From contig CAUWLJ010000002.1 in assembly GCA_963559585.1 (NCBI GenBank), positions 1 through 64,000 on the forward strand: DNA of 64,000 bases, in the 5' to 3' direction. The stretch is from Eisenbergiella sp963559585. GTDB taxonomy: Bacteria; Bacillota; Clostridia; Lachnospirales; Lachnospiraceae. Below the pieces are notes generated by a model. It saw nothing but the letters and a program-made list of their open reading frames with translations. It was not told where the DNA came from and made no database searches. The position numbers were made by a program, and so were the translations under genes. This document shows, one piece after another, positions 1-8,791 of this stretch; the stretch's first letter is position 1, and every line of letters begins with the position of its first letter.

Positions 1-20
1 CTTGCAGAAAGGAGCGTTTT

Positions 21-953
21 ATGCAGGAAGAAAATGTAAACCGCAACCACAAGGACACGGTATTCCGTATGCTGTTCAAGGAAAAAGCACGTCTTCTGGA
101 GTTGTACAACGGCCTGAACGGAACGGATTATCAGGACGAGAACGAGCTGGAGATCTATACCCTTGAAAATGCAATCTATATGGGGATGAAGAATGCCGTT
201 TCTTTTCTCCTGGTGTCTGAGCTGAACCTGTATGAGCATCAGTCCACCTACAACCCAAACATGCCTCTGCGCAATCTTCTGTACATTGCGCGTCAGTTTG
301 AAAAGTATGTGCTGGACAAGTCTCTGTACTCCACCAAAAGGATCATGCTTCCAACGCCCAGCTTCGTGGTATTCTACAACGGAATGCAGGACCAGCCTGA
401 GAAGCGCATACTGAAGCTGTCGGATTCGTATGCCAAAAGGACGAAGAAGCCCGGGCTTGAGCTGGAGGTTCTGCAGCTAAACGTAAATGCAGGGAAAAAC
501 CGCAGGCTGATGGAGCGTTCCCGGACACTGAGAGAATACAGCCAGTATGTGGCATGCGTGCGGAAGCATATGGAGAGGGAGGCGCTTGCAGAGGCCGTGG
601 AGCATGCGATAACAGAATGTATCCAGGAAGGAATCCTGCGGGAATTCCTCCTGAACCAGAGAGCGGAGGTAACGGCAATGTCGATTTTCGAGTACGATGA
701 GGAAGAGGAAAAGAGGAAGCTCCGGGAGACAGAATATGAATTCGGCCGGGAGGACGGCTTAAAGGAAGGGAAGAAAGAAGGGCTGAAGCAGGGAAAGCAG
801 GAAGGCCGCGATGAGCTTCTGATACTGGCGCGAAAGCTTCTGGCCCAGGGGCGCAGAGGGGAACTGGACCGGGCCCTGACGGAGGACGGCTATCTGGATC
901 AGCTGCTGGCCGAATTCGGCCTGGATGCCGGAGGGCAGGATGAAAAAGGATAG
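21..953 (+). CDS. Rpn/PD-(D/E)XK family nuclease-transposase paralogue, probably inactive
   Basis: This 310-residue protein belongs to the Rpn recombination-promoting nuclease / PD-(D/E)XK transposase-like family, whose members are DNA endonucleases of uncertain cellular role. Recognisable parts are the N-terminal KDTVFRMLF, the ELNLYEHQS segment (E-x-Q of the nuclease core, about residues 68-76), FVVFYNG near 118, and the charged C-terminal tail with G-K-E repeats (about 236-262). The start is set by AGAAAGGAG 8 nt before the ATG. A close paralogue lies on the opposite strand at 7874-8791 with the same leader. In this copy residue 59 is Ala (KNAVSF) where the paralogue has Asp (KNDVSF). That Asp aligns with the core acidic residue, so this copy may be catalytically dead. 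Family assignment is firm; inactivity is inferred. Confidence 0.85.
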   Translation: MQEENVNRNHKDTVFRMLFKEKARLLELYNGLNGTDYQDENELEIYTLENAIYMGMKNAVSFLLVSELNLYEHQSTYNPNMPLRNLLYIARQFEKYVLDKSLYSTKRIMLPTPSFVVFYNGMQDQPEKRILKLSDSYAKRTKKPGLELEVLQLNVNAGKNRRLMERSRTLREYSQYVACVRKHMEREALAEAVEHAITECIQEGILREFLLNQRAEVTAMSIFEYDEEEEKRKLRETEYEFGREDGLKEGKKEGLKQGKQEGRDELLILARKLLAQGRRGELDRALTEDGYLDQLLAEFGLDAGGQDEKG

Positions 954-971
954 AATTTGAAAGGCTGGCAT

Positions 972-1205
972 ATGAAATTCATAACAAAAGAACCAATAAA
1001 TAAAGGCTGGTCAGATGATAAAAAATACTGTGTTACCGACAAGAACGGAACACGATACCTTTACCGTGTGTCTGACATTTCCCAGCATGATGCAAAACAG
1101 GCCGAGTTCCATATGATGAAGCAGGTCGCTTCCCTGGGTGTGCCCATGTGCCAGCCTGTGGAATTCGGCACTTGCGAGGACGGTGTATATTCCATAAGTT
1201 TTTAG
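972..1205 (+). pseudogene. aminoglycoside phosphotransferase-like kinase, N-terminal fragment cut by an IS remnant
   Basis: The 77-residue reading frame resembles the N-lobe of the APH-type small-molecule kinase family common in clostridia, including KKYCVTDKNGTRYL and the stretch SLGVPMCQPVEFG. It stops abruptly after GVYSISF, where intact members continue through the C-lobe with the catalytic HxDxxxxN and Mg-binding Asp. All catalytic residues are therefore missing. The break coincides with the end of the IS5-type remnant that starts at about 1200. The ATG at 972 has AAAGG upstream; a TTG at 957 is a possible alternative. It follows the nuclease gene by 18 nt, so it may be transcribed, but no kinase activity is expected. 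Confidence 0.75.
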
Positions 1206-1652
1206 TCATTTTACCCAAATGAGTATGGAGGCGATATAAATGAAGCCCAGATATGTTCTGGCCAGCTTATCATAGCGGGTAGCAATCCTCCGGTATGCTT
1301 TCAGTTTGAGAAAATAGTTTTCTACCAGATGCCTTTCTTTATAAAACCACCAGTCGCAGTGTCTCTCAAATTTAGCGCCTTTTCTGGATGGGATAGTCGG
1401 TTCCCCTCCATGCTCATAGATATAGTCGATTAACTGGGAACTGTCATACCTCCTGTCGGCTGCTGCCCGGTTTCCTTCTATATCAATATGCTCCAGAACA
1501 GGAAGCGCATAATTAATATCGTTCCGCTGGCCTTCACTGAGCATAAAATAGACCGGATAACCGTAAGCATCCACCGCTGCATGGATTTTTGTACTGGCAC
1601 CGCCGCCAGGCAGCGGGATATTTGCCCCCCGCTGCAGCCGCCAAACATCCAT
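1206..1652 (-). mobile_element. IS5-family transposase remnant (C-terminal half)
   Basis: The frame encodes the C-terminal half of an IS5-group DDE transposase. Visible signatures are TKIHAAVDAYGYP (around the first catalytic Asp), AAADRRYDSSQLIDYI (second Asp) and YKERHLVENYFLKLKAYRRIATRYDKL-type sequence with the catalytic Glu (quoted here only as family pattern). The N-terminal half, including the region before GGASTKIHA, is absent: the frame upstream is unrelated and reaches a stop at about 1716. The left end truncates a kinase gene and the right end abuts the beta-mannosidase stop codon at 1733. The element is therefore 5'-deleted and cannot transpose alone. I did not find terminal inverted repeats. 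Confidence 0.85.
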
Positions 1653-1732
1653 GCAGGCATGGAGGCCCGGCTCGCTGCCCGCGGGAATCTCAATCCGAAT
1701 CCATCTCTCGATCTTTCAGGCATCCCGCACCA

Positions 1733-4258
1733 TCAGCGGATATTGTACACGCTCCTGATCTTCAGCCCTTCCGGCCTGCCTTTCAGGATCTTCACTCTCC
1801 TGGTTCCCGCATTCATGTCAAAGTAGTTGTCGGACAGAAGCATATCGTCCTCCGCGTTGATGATCTCCACACCTCTGGCGTAGACGGAGGCAGTCACCAG
1901 CAGTTCGTCCCCCTCCACACTCACGGTCAGCTCAGGATCCGCAAAGCGGTACTGCTTGGGCGCGCAGAAGATGACACAGCCGCCGGATACGGGTTCTTCC
2001 TCTCCCTCCAGATAACAGTCGTAGCTCACATAATCCCGGTAGAGGTCAGCGTCCATACAGTCCTCCTTTTCAAGCCAGCGGCTGGAAAGGACAGGCACGG
2101 TGACTGTCTGTTCTCCTCCCCGGATCACGCGGGAGGCGTTGTCACGCAGCGCCCATACCACGCGCACTGTGCGCTCCTGCATGCTTTCATTTGCAACGCA
2201 CAGGTGGATGGATTTCTTCACCTGGTAAGGCTGGGCGTTGGGGTTGGTGTCCTGGGTAAGGATACCTTCCTCCGCACAGGAGAGCATCACCGGAGCGAAA
2301 AAGCGCTTGGCATAGTAGTGGAGGGCTTTCCAGCGGCCGCAGTAGTCGATGGAGGCCCAGCTTGCCACGGGCCAGCAGTCGTTGAGCTGCCAGATCACGG
2401 TTCCCATACATCTTCCTCTGTTTCTCCTGAAATGCTCCACGCCGTAACGGATGGCCTCCGCCTGCAGAAGCTGGGAAGCATAGAGGGTGGTATCAAAATC
2501 ATTGGGATAGAGGAAGGTCTGCTCCATGTAGTTCATGATCTTGCCGTTGGCCGCCTGGTTCCTCTGGTGCTTTTCCATTACATAGGAGAAAATATTCCGA
2601 TCCTCCGGCTCCGTAAAGGTTTCCACGGTTTTCAGGGAAGGGAAGGACTGGAAGCCGAATTCGGATACGTAACGGAAATAGAACTTACGGTATTCCGTGA
2701 TGGGCTTATTTCCATGCCATACATCCCAGTAGTGCACATCCCCCCGGTTCTCATCATTGGGCGCGTCGAAGGCTCCGCCTGAGGAGGGGCTTGCAGGCCA
2801 GTAGAAGGTGTTGGGATCATATTTTTTCAGCACAGCGGGGAGGATATATTCGTACATCTTCACGTAGTCGCTCTTTTCCTTTGCACGCGTCACCCAGCTG
2901 CCCTCGGCCACAAACTGCTCCATCTCGTTGTTGCCGCACCACAGCCCAAGGGAGGCGTGATGGCGGATACGCTTGATGTTGTCAATAAATTCTGCGGTAA
3001 TATTGGCCTCAAACTCCTCCGTCAGGTCGTACACGGCGCAGGCAAACATGAAATCCTGCCACACCATCAGGCCCAGCTCGTCGCAGGCATCCCAGAAGGC
3101 GTCGTAGGGATAATTGCCGCCGCCCCAGACACGGATACAGTTGAAGTTGGCGTTTCTGGCCTGCAGGAGCAGGTCGTAGGTGCGCTCCGCGGTCACTCTG
3201 GGCAGAAGATTGTCCTCCGGGATATAATCCGCCCCCATGGCAAAAATCTGTACGCCGTTCACCTCATGGGCAAAGGATTCCCCGTACTCGTCCTTTTCCC
3301 TGCGGATGGTCATGGTTCGCAGACCGATCCGCTTCTCCCAGGTGTCTGCGGCCTGTCCGCCGCACAGGAGGGTAACCTTCACCCGGTACAGAGGCTGTTC
3401 TCCGTAGCCGTTGGGCCACCAGAGCTTAGGATCGTCAATAACCAGCTCCGCTTTTCCCGCCTTTTCATAGGAAAGGGTGTATTCCTCTCCCTCCGGACCC
3501 GTCACAACAGCCTCCCAGGTACAGCCGGAAAGCCTGGAATCATCTGCCCCAAAAGAAAGAATCCTCTCCTCCCCTTCCTTTTCCACATCCACTCTAAGCT
3601 GAAGGGTCACTCTGCCCGCCTCATGCTTCTGGGTGATGTAGACGCCGTCCAGCCTGGCCTGGTCATATCCGATCAGCCGTACATCCCGCCAGATACCCGC
3701 ATCAGGAAGGCGCGGGCCCCAGTCCCAGCCGAACATGCAGTGAGCTTTTCTCAGATAAGGGAAACCGCGCATGGCGTCGGAGCTTCCCTCCATGGGGCGG
3801 GCCTCATAGGCTTCCCGGATGAATCTGGTGGGGGAATGCAGCTCCACCCTCAGCTCGCTGGCCCCGTCCCTTAAAAGGGCCTTCACCGGAAATTCCCAGG
3901 TGCGGTGCATGTTCTCCACGTGACCAAGATGCACGCCGTTGAAATACACGTCCCCCAGGGTGTCGATGCCGTCAAAATGGAGCAGCACGTTCCTGCACTC
4001 CAGCAAGCCCTTCTCCACCTCAAATTCTGTCACATAGGTATAGTCCTGATCCATAAGGGGAAGAGCCTTCAGCTCATTGTCCCGGTAATAGGGATCCTCC
4101 ATCCTGCCGTTGTCAAGAAGATCCTGATACACGCTTCCGGGAACGGTGGCAGGCAGGAATTCCTGCTTCCCTTCCCCAGGACAGCCAGTCCCGTTCTCCC
4201 TCTTCTCACACATCTTCCACTCACAGCCTGCGCCGGAGCCAAGAGACTGCACATACAT
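1733..4258 (-). CDS. GH2 beta-mannosidase
   Basis: This 841-residue enzyme should release beta-linked mannose from the non-reducing end of manno-oligosaccharides or N-glycan cores, in the cytoplasm since no signal peptide is seen. The order is a sugar-binding beta-sandwich (about 35-195), an Ig-like domain, the TIM barrel (about 320-620) and C-terminal sandwiches. The acid/base Glu is E445 in GNNEMEQ and the nucleophile is E533 in SEFGFQSFP; FGWDWGP and RVWGGG are typical of beta-mannosidases. Length is normal for the family, so the gene looks intact although an IS remnant sits directly beyond its stop. The start has GGAGG 10 nt upstream. It is monocistronic in this view, but could cooperate with the GH38 alpha-mannosidase at 31.4 kb. 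Confidence 0.93.
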   Translation of the reverse strand: MYVQSLGSGAGCEWKMCEKRENGTGCPGEGKQEFLPATVPGSVYQDLLDNGRMEDPYYRDNELKALPLMDQDYTYVTEFEVEKGLLECRNVLLHFDGIDTLGDVYFNGVHLGHVENMHRTWEFPVKALLRDGASELRVELHSPTRFIREAYEARPMEGSSDAMRGFPYLRKAHCMFGWDWGPRLPDAGIWRDVRLIGYDQARLDGVYITQKHEAGRVTLQLRVDVEKEGEERILSFGADDSRLSGCTWEAVVTGPEGEEYTLSYEKAGKAELVIDDPKLWWPNGYGEQPLYRVKVTLLCGGQAADTWEKRIGLRTMTIRREKDEYGESFAHEVNGVQIFAMGADYIPEDNLLPRVTAERTYDLLLQARNANFNCIRVWGGGNYPYDAFWDACDELGLMVWQDFMFACAVYDLTEEFEANITAEFIDNIKRIRHHASLGLWCGNNEMEQFVAEGSWVTRAKEKSDYVKMYEYILPAVLKKYDPNTFYWPASPSSGGAFDAPNDENRGDVHYWDVWHGNKPITEYRKFYFRYVSEFGFQSFPSLKTVETFTEPEDRNIFSYVMEKHQRNQAANGKIMNYMEQTFLYPNDFDTTLYASQLLQAEAIRYGVEHFRRNRGRCMGTVIWQLNDCWPVASWASIDYCGRWKALHYYAKRFFAPVMLSCAEEGILTQDTNPNAQPYQVKKSIHLCVANESMQERTVRVVWALRDNASRVIRGGEQTVTVPVLSSRWLEKEDCMDADLYRDYVSYDCYLEGEEEPVSGGCVIFCAPKQYRFADPELTVSVEGDELLVTASVYARGVEIINAEDDMLLSDNYFDMNAGTRRVKILKGRPEGLKIRSVYNIR

Positions 4259-4410
4259 TTGATTTTACCTCCATTCCTTCGTTTCCGTCACTACGCCGGG
4301 CAGTCCGCCCTTCCGGGCTTCTGCCGCTTCGCGTTTCCTGCTGTCAGGATACCATATTCAGGTGAAAATTTCTTCCTATGGATTGACCAATTCTTGTACT
4401 ATATTGACCT

Positions 4411-4475
4411 GGTAAGCACTGTTCACTGCGGTCTCAAAAAAGGCCGTTTGAGACATAAGAACAGTAACGCCTGAA
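4411..4475 (-). repeat. repeat family A, partial degenerate copy
   Basis: The minus strand contains the third hairpin of repeat family A in altered form: GTCTCAAA...TTTGAGAC flanked by TTCTTA on one side and TGAACAG on the other. Full copies have GCCTCA...TGAGGC at the same place, so the change keeps the pairing. The rest of this 366-nt gap between the beta-mannosidase and spoVAE starts holds no gene; nothing else is recognised in 4259-4410. Confidence 0.6.
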
Positions 4476-4593
4476 GCAAAGCGGCAGGCTTCTGCCGAAA
4501 TGTATAATTTGCCCTGTTTTTGCCCACACTGACTGCAGAGCCGTAAAAATAAACCGCGCCGGGGAAAATCCGTCAGAGCTTCCCTTGCGCGGC

Positions 4594-4619
4594 CGGAGCG
4601 GAAACGCTCCATATGGAGG
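4594..4619 (+). promoter_or_regulatory. hairpin plus Shine-Dalgarno ahead of spoVAE (short family B form)
   Basis: CGGAGCG-GAAA-CGCTCC forms a GNRA-type hairpin that ends just before ATGGAGG, the ribosome site of spoVAE. The same hairpin-then-Shine-Dalgarno layout occurs in repeat family B ahead of several other genes in the window. The ATG inside ATGGAGG (4613) is in frame but lies within the ribosome site, so the start at 4625 is preferred. Confidence 0.6.
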
Positions 4620-4624
4620 TAAAA

Positions 4625-4981
4625 ATGGATTATATCAACGCATTCTGGGTGGGCGGCCTGATCTGCGCCCTCGTCCAGATTTTAATGGAGAAAACGAAGC
4701 TGATGCCCGGAAGGATCATGGTTCTGCTGGTGTGCAGCGGGGCTGTGCTGAACGCCATAGGGCTGTATGAGCCCTTTCTGGAATATGCGGGCGCAGGGGC
4801 CAGCGTGCCGCTTCTGGGCTTTGGCAATACCCTGATGAAGGGCGTGAAGGAGGCCGTACAGGAGCAGGGGCTTCTGGGCCTGTTCGCAGGGGGCTTCAAG
4901 GCAGGCGCAGTGGGCTGCAGCGCGGCACTGATTTTCGGCTTCCTGGCCTCCCTGATTTTCAGCCCCAAGATGAAAAAATAA
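4625..4981 (+). CDS. spoVAE: stage V sporulation protein AE (SpoVAEb type)
   Basis: The 118-residue hydrophobic protein matches the small SpoVAE/SpoVAEb membrane subunit of the SpoVA channel, which moves Ca-dipicolinic acid into the forespore and out during germination. Several membrane segments are visible (about 3-20, 30-50, 60-75, 95-115), with GFGNTLMKGVKEA and FKAGAVGCSAAL as family-like loops. The start at 4625 has GGAGG at 5 nt; an ATG 12 nt earlier overlaps that site. In relatives spoVAC, spoVAD and spoVAE form one operon, but here spoVAD lies 4.2 kb away on the other strand and spoVAC is not in the window. Expression would be expected in the forespore under SigG; no SigG promoter was identified with confidence. 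Confidence 0.85.
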   Translation: MDYINAFWVGGLICALVQILMEKTKLMPGRIMVLLVCSGAVLNAIGLYEPFLEYAGAGASVPLLGFGNTLMKGVKEAVQEQGLLGLFAGGFKAGAVGCSAALIFGFLASLIFSPKMKK

Positions 4982-4999
4982 CCCTGTCAGGGCAGCCGC

Positions 5000-5986
5000 T
5001 CAGCCTGCCTGCGAAGCTCCCGCCCTCTTTTTCTCCGGAAGCTGAACCAGAATCACCGCTGCAAAAACAAGCGCACAGCCTGCCAGCTCCTTCAGGGACA
5101 TGGTCTGCCCCAGAAGCACCCAGCCCGCCAGAACGGAGATCACCGACTCCAGGCTCAAAATCAGGGAAGCCACAGTGGGATCCGTTCCCTTCTGTCCCAC
5201 GATCTGAAGGGTGTAGCCCACGCCGCAGGACATTACTCCCGCGTAGAGCAGGGGGACAATGCCGTTAAGCATCCCCTCCAGAGTCGGGGTTTCCGTCAGG
5301 AAGGCAATGAACATGCAGATGCTGCCCGCCACATAAAACTGGATACAGGAGAGGATCACGCCGTCCGTCCTTGGCGAAAAATAATCGATCACCAGAATAT
5401 GGATGGAAAAAAGTACCGCACACACGAAAACCAGAATATCCCCTCTGTTCAAAGTAAAGGTCTCATTGACGCACAGCAGGTACATGCCCGCCGCCGCCAG
5501 AACGGCCCCCAGCCAGATGATCCTTCTCACTTTTTTCCCCAGGAAAAGGCCCATCAGGGGCACGATAACAATGTAAAGGGTGGTGAGGAAGCCCGCTTTT
5601 CCCACGGTGGTATACTGAATTCCGATCTGCTGGAAGGAGCTGGCCGCGCAGATGGCAAGGCCGCAGCAGACACCCCCGGCCAGGGTGATCTTCCATCCTC
5701 CTCTGCGGCTTCGCGCCCCTTCTGCCGGATTCTGCTGTCCGTCCTCATCTGTCATGGTATCTGTCCGCCCGTTTTCCATGGGTGACCCTGTGTACGCCTT
5801 CTGCCTGGCCCGGAAAGCGATGAGGGGCAGAAGCACGGTTCCGCCGATCAGGCATCTGGCTCCATTGAAGGTGAAGGGCCCCATATAATCCATTCCCACG
5901 CTCTGGGCCACGAAGGCAATTCCCCAGATAAAAGCTGCCATAAAAAGAAAAAAACTGTTTCTGTACTGTCTGATTTTCTGCTGCAT
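5000..5986 (-). CDS. EamA/DMT superfamily transporter
   Basis: This 328-residue protein has the ten-helix drug/metabolite transporter pattern with two EamA halves. The first half begins FLFMAAFIWGIAFVAQS, and the second half shows CGVGYTLQIVGQKGTDPTVASL and SLESVISVLAGWV, a typical EamA signature. A hydrophilic insert of about 35 residues (TGSPMENGRTD to RRGG, about 66-100) separates helix 2 from helix 3; it is longer than usual and charged. The substrate cannot be told from sequence; family members export metabolites or amino acids. The gene converges with spoVAE (18 nt between stops) and is followed upstream by aroK in the same direction at an 80-nt distance. Confidence 0.88.
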   Translation of the reverse strand: MQQKIRQYRNSFFLFMAAFIWGIAFVAQSVGMDYMGPFTFNGARCLIGGTVLLPLIAFRARQKAYTGSPMENGRTDTMTDEDGQQNPAEGARSRRGGWKITLAGGVCCGLAICAASSFQQIGIQYTTVGKAGFLTTLYIVIVPLMGLFLGKKVRRIIWLGAVLAAAGMYLLCVNETFTLNRGDILVFVCAVLFSIHILVIDYFSPRTDGVILSCIQFYVAGSICMFIAFLTETPTLEGMLNGIVPLLYAGVMSCGVGYTLQIVGQKGTDPTVASLILSLESVISVLAGWVLLGQTMSLKELAGCALVFAAVILVQLPEKKRAGASQAG

Positions 5987-6066
5987 TTCTTTGTTCCTTT
6001 ATCGTTTCTGGTATTTTTTACTGCTGTATTTCCGTTCTCTCTCAGCCGTCCCGGATTTCCGTACTC

Positions 6067-6609
6067 CTATCCCCTGCCCTGCCGCTCCTCCCTCTCAGGC
6101 TGACACTTCCCAAGTCCATCCGCCAGCTCGGCCACTATGCCTCTGATCGATTTGTCATCACATTCTATGGTGAGATCCGCATACTTTTCATAGAGGGGAA
6201 CCCGCTCTGCATACAGCTCCTCCAGCGTCTGGCCCTCCTTTAACGCCACGCCCCTTTTCCTCAGATCGCCCAGCCTGGCCGCTATCTGGGCACAGGTCAG
6301 CTTCAGGTAAACGATGGTTCCCATACTGCCAAGGTGGTCCATGGCTTCCGGGCCGTAGATCACGCTTCCCCCTGTGGCAATGACACTGCGGCGTGCCCGG
6401 ATGCGGCTGTTTATCTCATTCTCCACAGCAAGGAAGCCCTCCAGCCCCCTGTCTGTGATGATCTCGTGCAGAAGCTTCCCTGTCTCCTCCTGGATCACCA
6501 GGTCGGAATCCAGAAAACGGTATCCCATACTCTTGGCAAGCACCACGCCTACCGTGCTTTTCCCCGCGCCGGGCATACCGATCAGAATGATATTGTCTTT
6601 TTCGTTCAT
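6067..6609 (-). CDS. aroK: shikimate kinase
   Basis: The 180-residue protein phosphorylates shikimate at the 3-hydroxyl, a step of the chorismate pathway in the cytoplasm. Evidence includes the Walker A GMPGAGKST (11-19), the shikimate-binding FLDSD (about 33-37), the family ATGGS motif (about 78-82) and the lid Arg region LRKRG. It lacks neighbouring aro genes, so it is a stand-alone copy. The C-terminal tail QPEREERQGRG is short and charged. Start and length are normal for the family. It may share transcription with the SDR gene upstream (120-nt gap). Confidence 0.92.
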   Translation of the reverse strand: MNEKDNIILIGMPGAGKSTVGVVLAKSMGYRFLDSDLVIQEETGKLLHEIITDRGLEGFLAVENEINSRIRARRSVIATGGSVIYGPEAMDHLGSMGTIVYLKLTCAQIAARLGDLRKRGVALKEGQTLEELYAERVPLYEKYADLTIECDDKSIRGIVAELADGLGKCQPEREERQGRG

Positions 6610-6729
6610 CTTCTTTTGTTCCGTCCTTCCTGCCGGCCTTTTCTGTTACTGTACACAGGCAGGCCGGATTTAAGTCTGCCTGGAGCAGCCTTTTCTTCTT
6701 TTCATAAAAATGTCTGGCCGGAAACTGCT

Positions 6730-7440
6730 TTACCAGGGATACGCCTTCCCCTCATTGTCCATAAAAGTCAGCTCCCTGTTCTTCACATCCACTCCGTCAA
6801 ACAGACGAACCAGCTTACAGGCCGTCTCATAGGGATCCAGGTCGGCGTTCATCCCGCCCATGTCGGTGCGCATCCAGCCCGGGTGAACGGCGATCACCTT
6901 GATCCCCCTGCCGCAAAAGTAATTGTCCAGAAGCTTCGTCCCCATGTTGAGCGCAGCCTTGGACATGCAGTAGTCAAACTCCTTCTCCCTTCCGGCGGTG
7001 GAAATGCTTCCGCTCTCCGAGGAAATGTTCACGATCAGCGCTCCCGCATTTTCAGGAATCAGAGACAAAAAAGCCTTCACCACACGCAGAGGACCCACCG
7101 CATTTACATTATAGACAGGAATACAGTCGTCCAGATCGGTCTGCTCCAGCGCCTGAAACGAGGATTCTGCATGAATGCCCGCATTGTTGATCACCACATC
7201 CACGCGGCTCACCCTTTCGGCAGCCAGAGCAGCCGCCTTTGCCACGGAAGCGGTATCCGCCACATCCATGGGCAGCTGGATCAGCCTGTCCGGGTAACGC
7301 TCTGCCAGTCCGGCAAGCTTCCCGGAATCCGGTTTTCTCACTCCCGCAAGCACGAAAGCCCCATCCTCCAGATATTTTTGCGCCAGAAAATAGCCAAGGC
7401 CCCTGGAAGCCCCGGCGATCAGCACTGTCTTCTTATTCAT
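6730..7440 (-). CDS. short-chain dehydrogenase/reductase
   Basis: A 236-residue classical SDR, a cytoplasmic NAD(P)(H)-dependent oxidoreductase. The cofactor motif is AGASRGLG (about 10-17), followed by NNAG (about 85-88), the catalytic Ser in NISSESG and the catalytic YxxxK as YCMSK; HPGWMRTDMGG is the post-catalytic loop. The Ala in place of Thr in TGxxxGxG is common. No substrate can be inferred from the sequence. It is closest in pattern to the C-factor-like carbonyl reductase group of SDRs, though that is only a resemblance. It lies downstream of a small unknown gene in the same direction. Confidence 0.88.
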   Translation of the reverse strand: MNKKTVLIAGASRGLGYFLAQKYLEDGAFVLAGVRKPDSGKLAGLAERYPDRLIQLPMDVADTASVAKAAALAAERVSRVDVVINNAGIHAESSFQALEQTDLDDCIPVYNVNAVGPLRVVKAFLSLIPENAGALIVNISSESGSISTAGREKEFDYCMSKAALNMGTKLLDNYFCGRGIKVIAVHPGWMRTDMGGMNADLDPYETACKLVRLFDGVDVKNRELTFMDNEGKAYPW

Positions 7441-7494
7441 CTGTACCTCCCGTTCCTCATTGCCTGCCGCCGCCCTCCCGGGCAGGAGCAGCCC

Positions 7495-7728
7495 TTACTC
7501 GTTTTCAAACTCCACCGTCACGTAAAAGCCTCTTTCGTTCTCTACGATAGCCGTGACAGTACCCTCCCTGGCCAGCAGCCTTTCCCGGAAGGGAAAATTA
7601 CCGGACATGGCAAGGGAGGGATCAATGGTATAATAGTAGTTGCTGGGCAGAACGCCCTCCGTGATGGTAACGCGCTGCCCGGTCTTAATCAGGCCGGGGC
7701 GTTCCATTTTAAACTCCATGCTCCTCAT
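7495..7728 (-). CDS. conserved small protein, function unknown
   Basis: This encodes about 77 residues that start MRSMEFKMERPG. The start at 7728 is chosen because GGGAGG lies 6-8 nt upstream; the longer frame from 7779 has no ribosome site. The protein has no signal peptide or membrane segment. It has a beta-strand-rich look (TGQRVTITEGVLP, GTVTAIVENERGFYVTVEFE), compatible with a small SH3-like barrel. I do not recognise a named family. It precedes the SDR gene by 54 nt and is probably cotranscribed with it. Confidence 0.65.
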   Translation of the reverse strand: MRSMEFKMERPGLIKTGQRVTITEGVLPSNYYYTIDPSLAMSGNFPFRERLLAREGTVTAIVENERGFYVTVEFENE

Positions 7729-7873
7729 TGGCCGCCTCCCGGAACGCAGCCGGAATGATCCATGCGCTCCAGCGTTCATTTTATCATATCCTCAGAAAAA
7801 TGGAAGAGGTGTTTCCGGTTTTCCGCAGCTTTGACCGTTCAAACCGATATGATTAAACCGTTACGATAAATGT

Positions 7874-8791
7874 TTACTGTGTCTCCCCGCCGGACGCCTT
7901 CTCTGCCAGTCCGAACTCCTCCATCAGCTTATCCAGACAAGCCTCCTCCCTTACTGCGCGCTCCAGCTCGCTTCCTCGCCCCTGGTCAAAAAGCTTCTGC
8001 ATCAACAGCAGAATTTCTTCCCTGCTTTCTTTTTTTCCTTCTCTTTTTCCTTCCTCCCAGCCATACTCATATTCTTCTTCCCTGAGTTTCCTCTTTTCTT
8101 CTTCCTCATCATACTCAAAAATCGACATTGCTATTACCTCCGCCCGCTGGCTCAGCAGGAAATCCCGCAAAATTCCTTTTCCAATGCATTCTGTCACCGC
8201 ATGCTCCACCGCCTCTGCAATCGGCTCCTTTTCCACATACCTGCGCACGCACGCCACATACTGGCTGTATTCCTTCAACATCCGGCAGTGCTCCATCAGT
8301 TCACGGTTTTTTCCTGCATTCACATTGATCTGCAGCACCTTCAGCTCCAGTTCCGGTTCCTCCGTTTTTTTCTCAAAAGAGTCCGACAGCTTCAGCACGC
8401 GCCTCTCCGGCTGAGAATCTGTACCGTTATAAAACACAACAAAGCCGGGTGTGGGCAGCTTTATCCTTCTCTTGGAGTACAGCGTCTTTCCCTTTGCCAG
8501 TTTCTCATACTGGCGGGCGATATACATGAGGTCACGCAGGGGAATATTGGGATTGTAGCTGGACTGATGCTCATAGAGGTTCAGTTCGGACATGAGCAGA
8601 AAGGACACGTCATTCTTCATCCCCATATAGACTGCATTTTCAAGGGTTGTGATCTCCAGTTCGTCCTCATTCTGATAGTCCGTCCGGTTCAGTCCGTTGT
8701 AGAGCTCCAGCAAATGTGCTTTTTTACTGAAAAGCATACGAAATACACTATCCTTGTATTCCCTGTTTACCGCCGCTTTTTCTTCCTGCAT
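7874..8791 (-). CDS. Rpn/PD-(D/E)XK family nuclease-transposase paralogue
   Basis: The 305-residue protein is a close paralogue of the one at 21-953, in inverted orientation about 7 kb away. The start at 8791 is set by AGAAAGGAG ahead of the ATG, the same leader as the other copy; longer upstream frames lack a ribosome site. It keeps the putative core Asp (D61 in KNDVSF) and the E-x-Q of LYEHQSS, so the nuclease core appears complete here. The C-terminal tail is shorter, with GWEEGKREGKKE. Family members are DNA endonucleases that stimulate recA-independent recombination in the best studied case (E. coli RpnA). A role in the local rearrangements is possible but unproven. Confidence 0.87.
   Translation of the reverse strand: MQEEKAAVNREYKDSVFRMLFSKKAHLLELYNGLNRTDYQNEDELEITTLENAVYMGMKNDVSFLLMSELNLYEHQSSYNPNIPLRDLMYIARQYEKLAKGKTLYSKRRIKLPTPGFVVFYNGTDSQPERRVLKLSDSFEKKTEEPELELKVLQINVNAGKNRELMEHCRMLKEYSQYVACVRRYVEKEPIAEAVEHAVTECIGKGILRDFLLSQRAEVIAMSIFEYDEEEEKRKLREEEYEYGWEEGKREGKKESREEILLLMQKLFDQGRGSELERAVREEACLDKLMEEFGLAEKASGGETQ

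Noticed and set aside
1589..2782. A 397-codon plus-strand frame across the IS remnant and mannosidase
   Set aside because: It is antisense to a convincing GH2 gene and spans the IS junction without a start signal.
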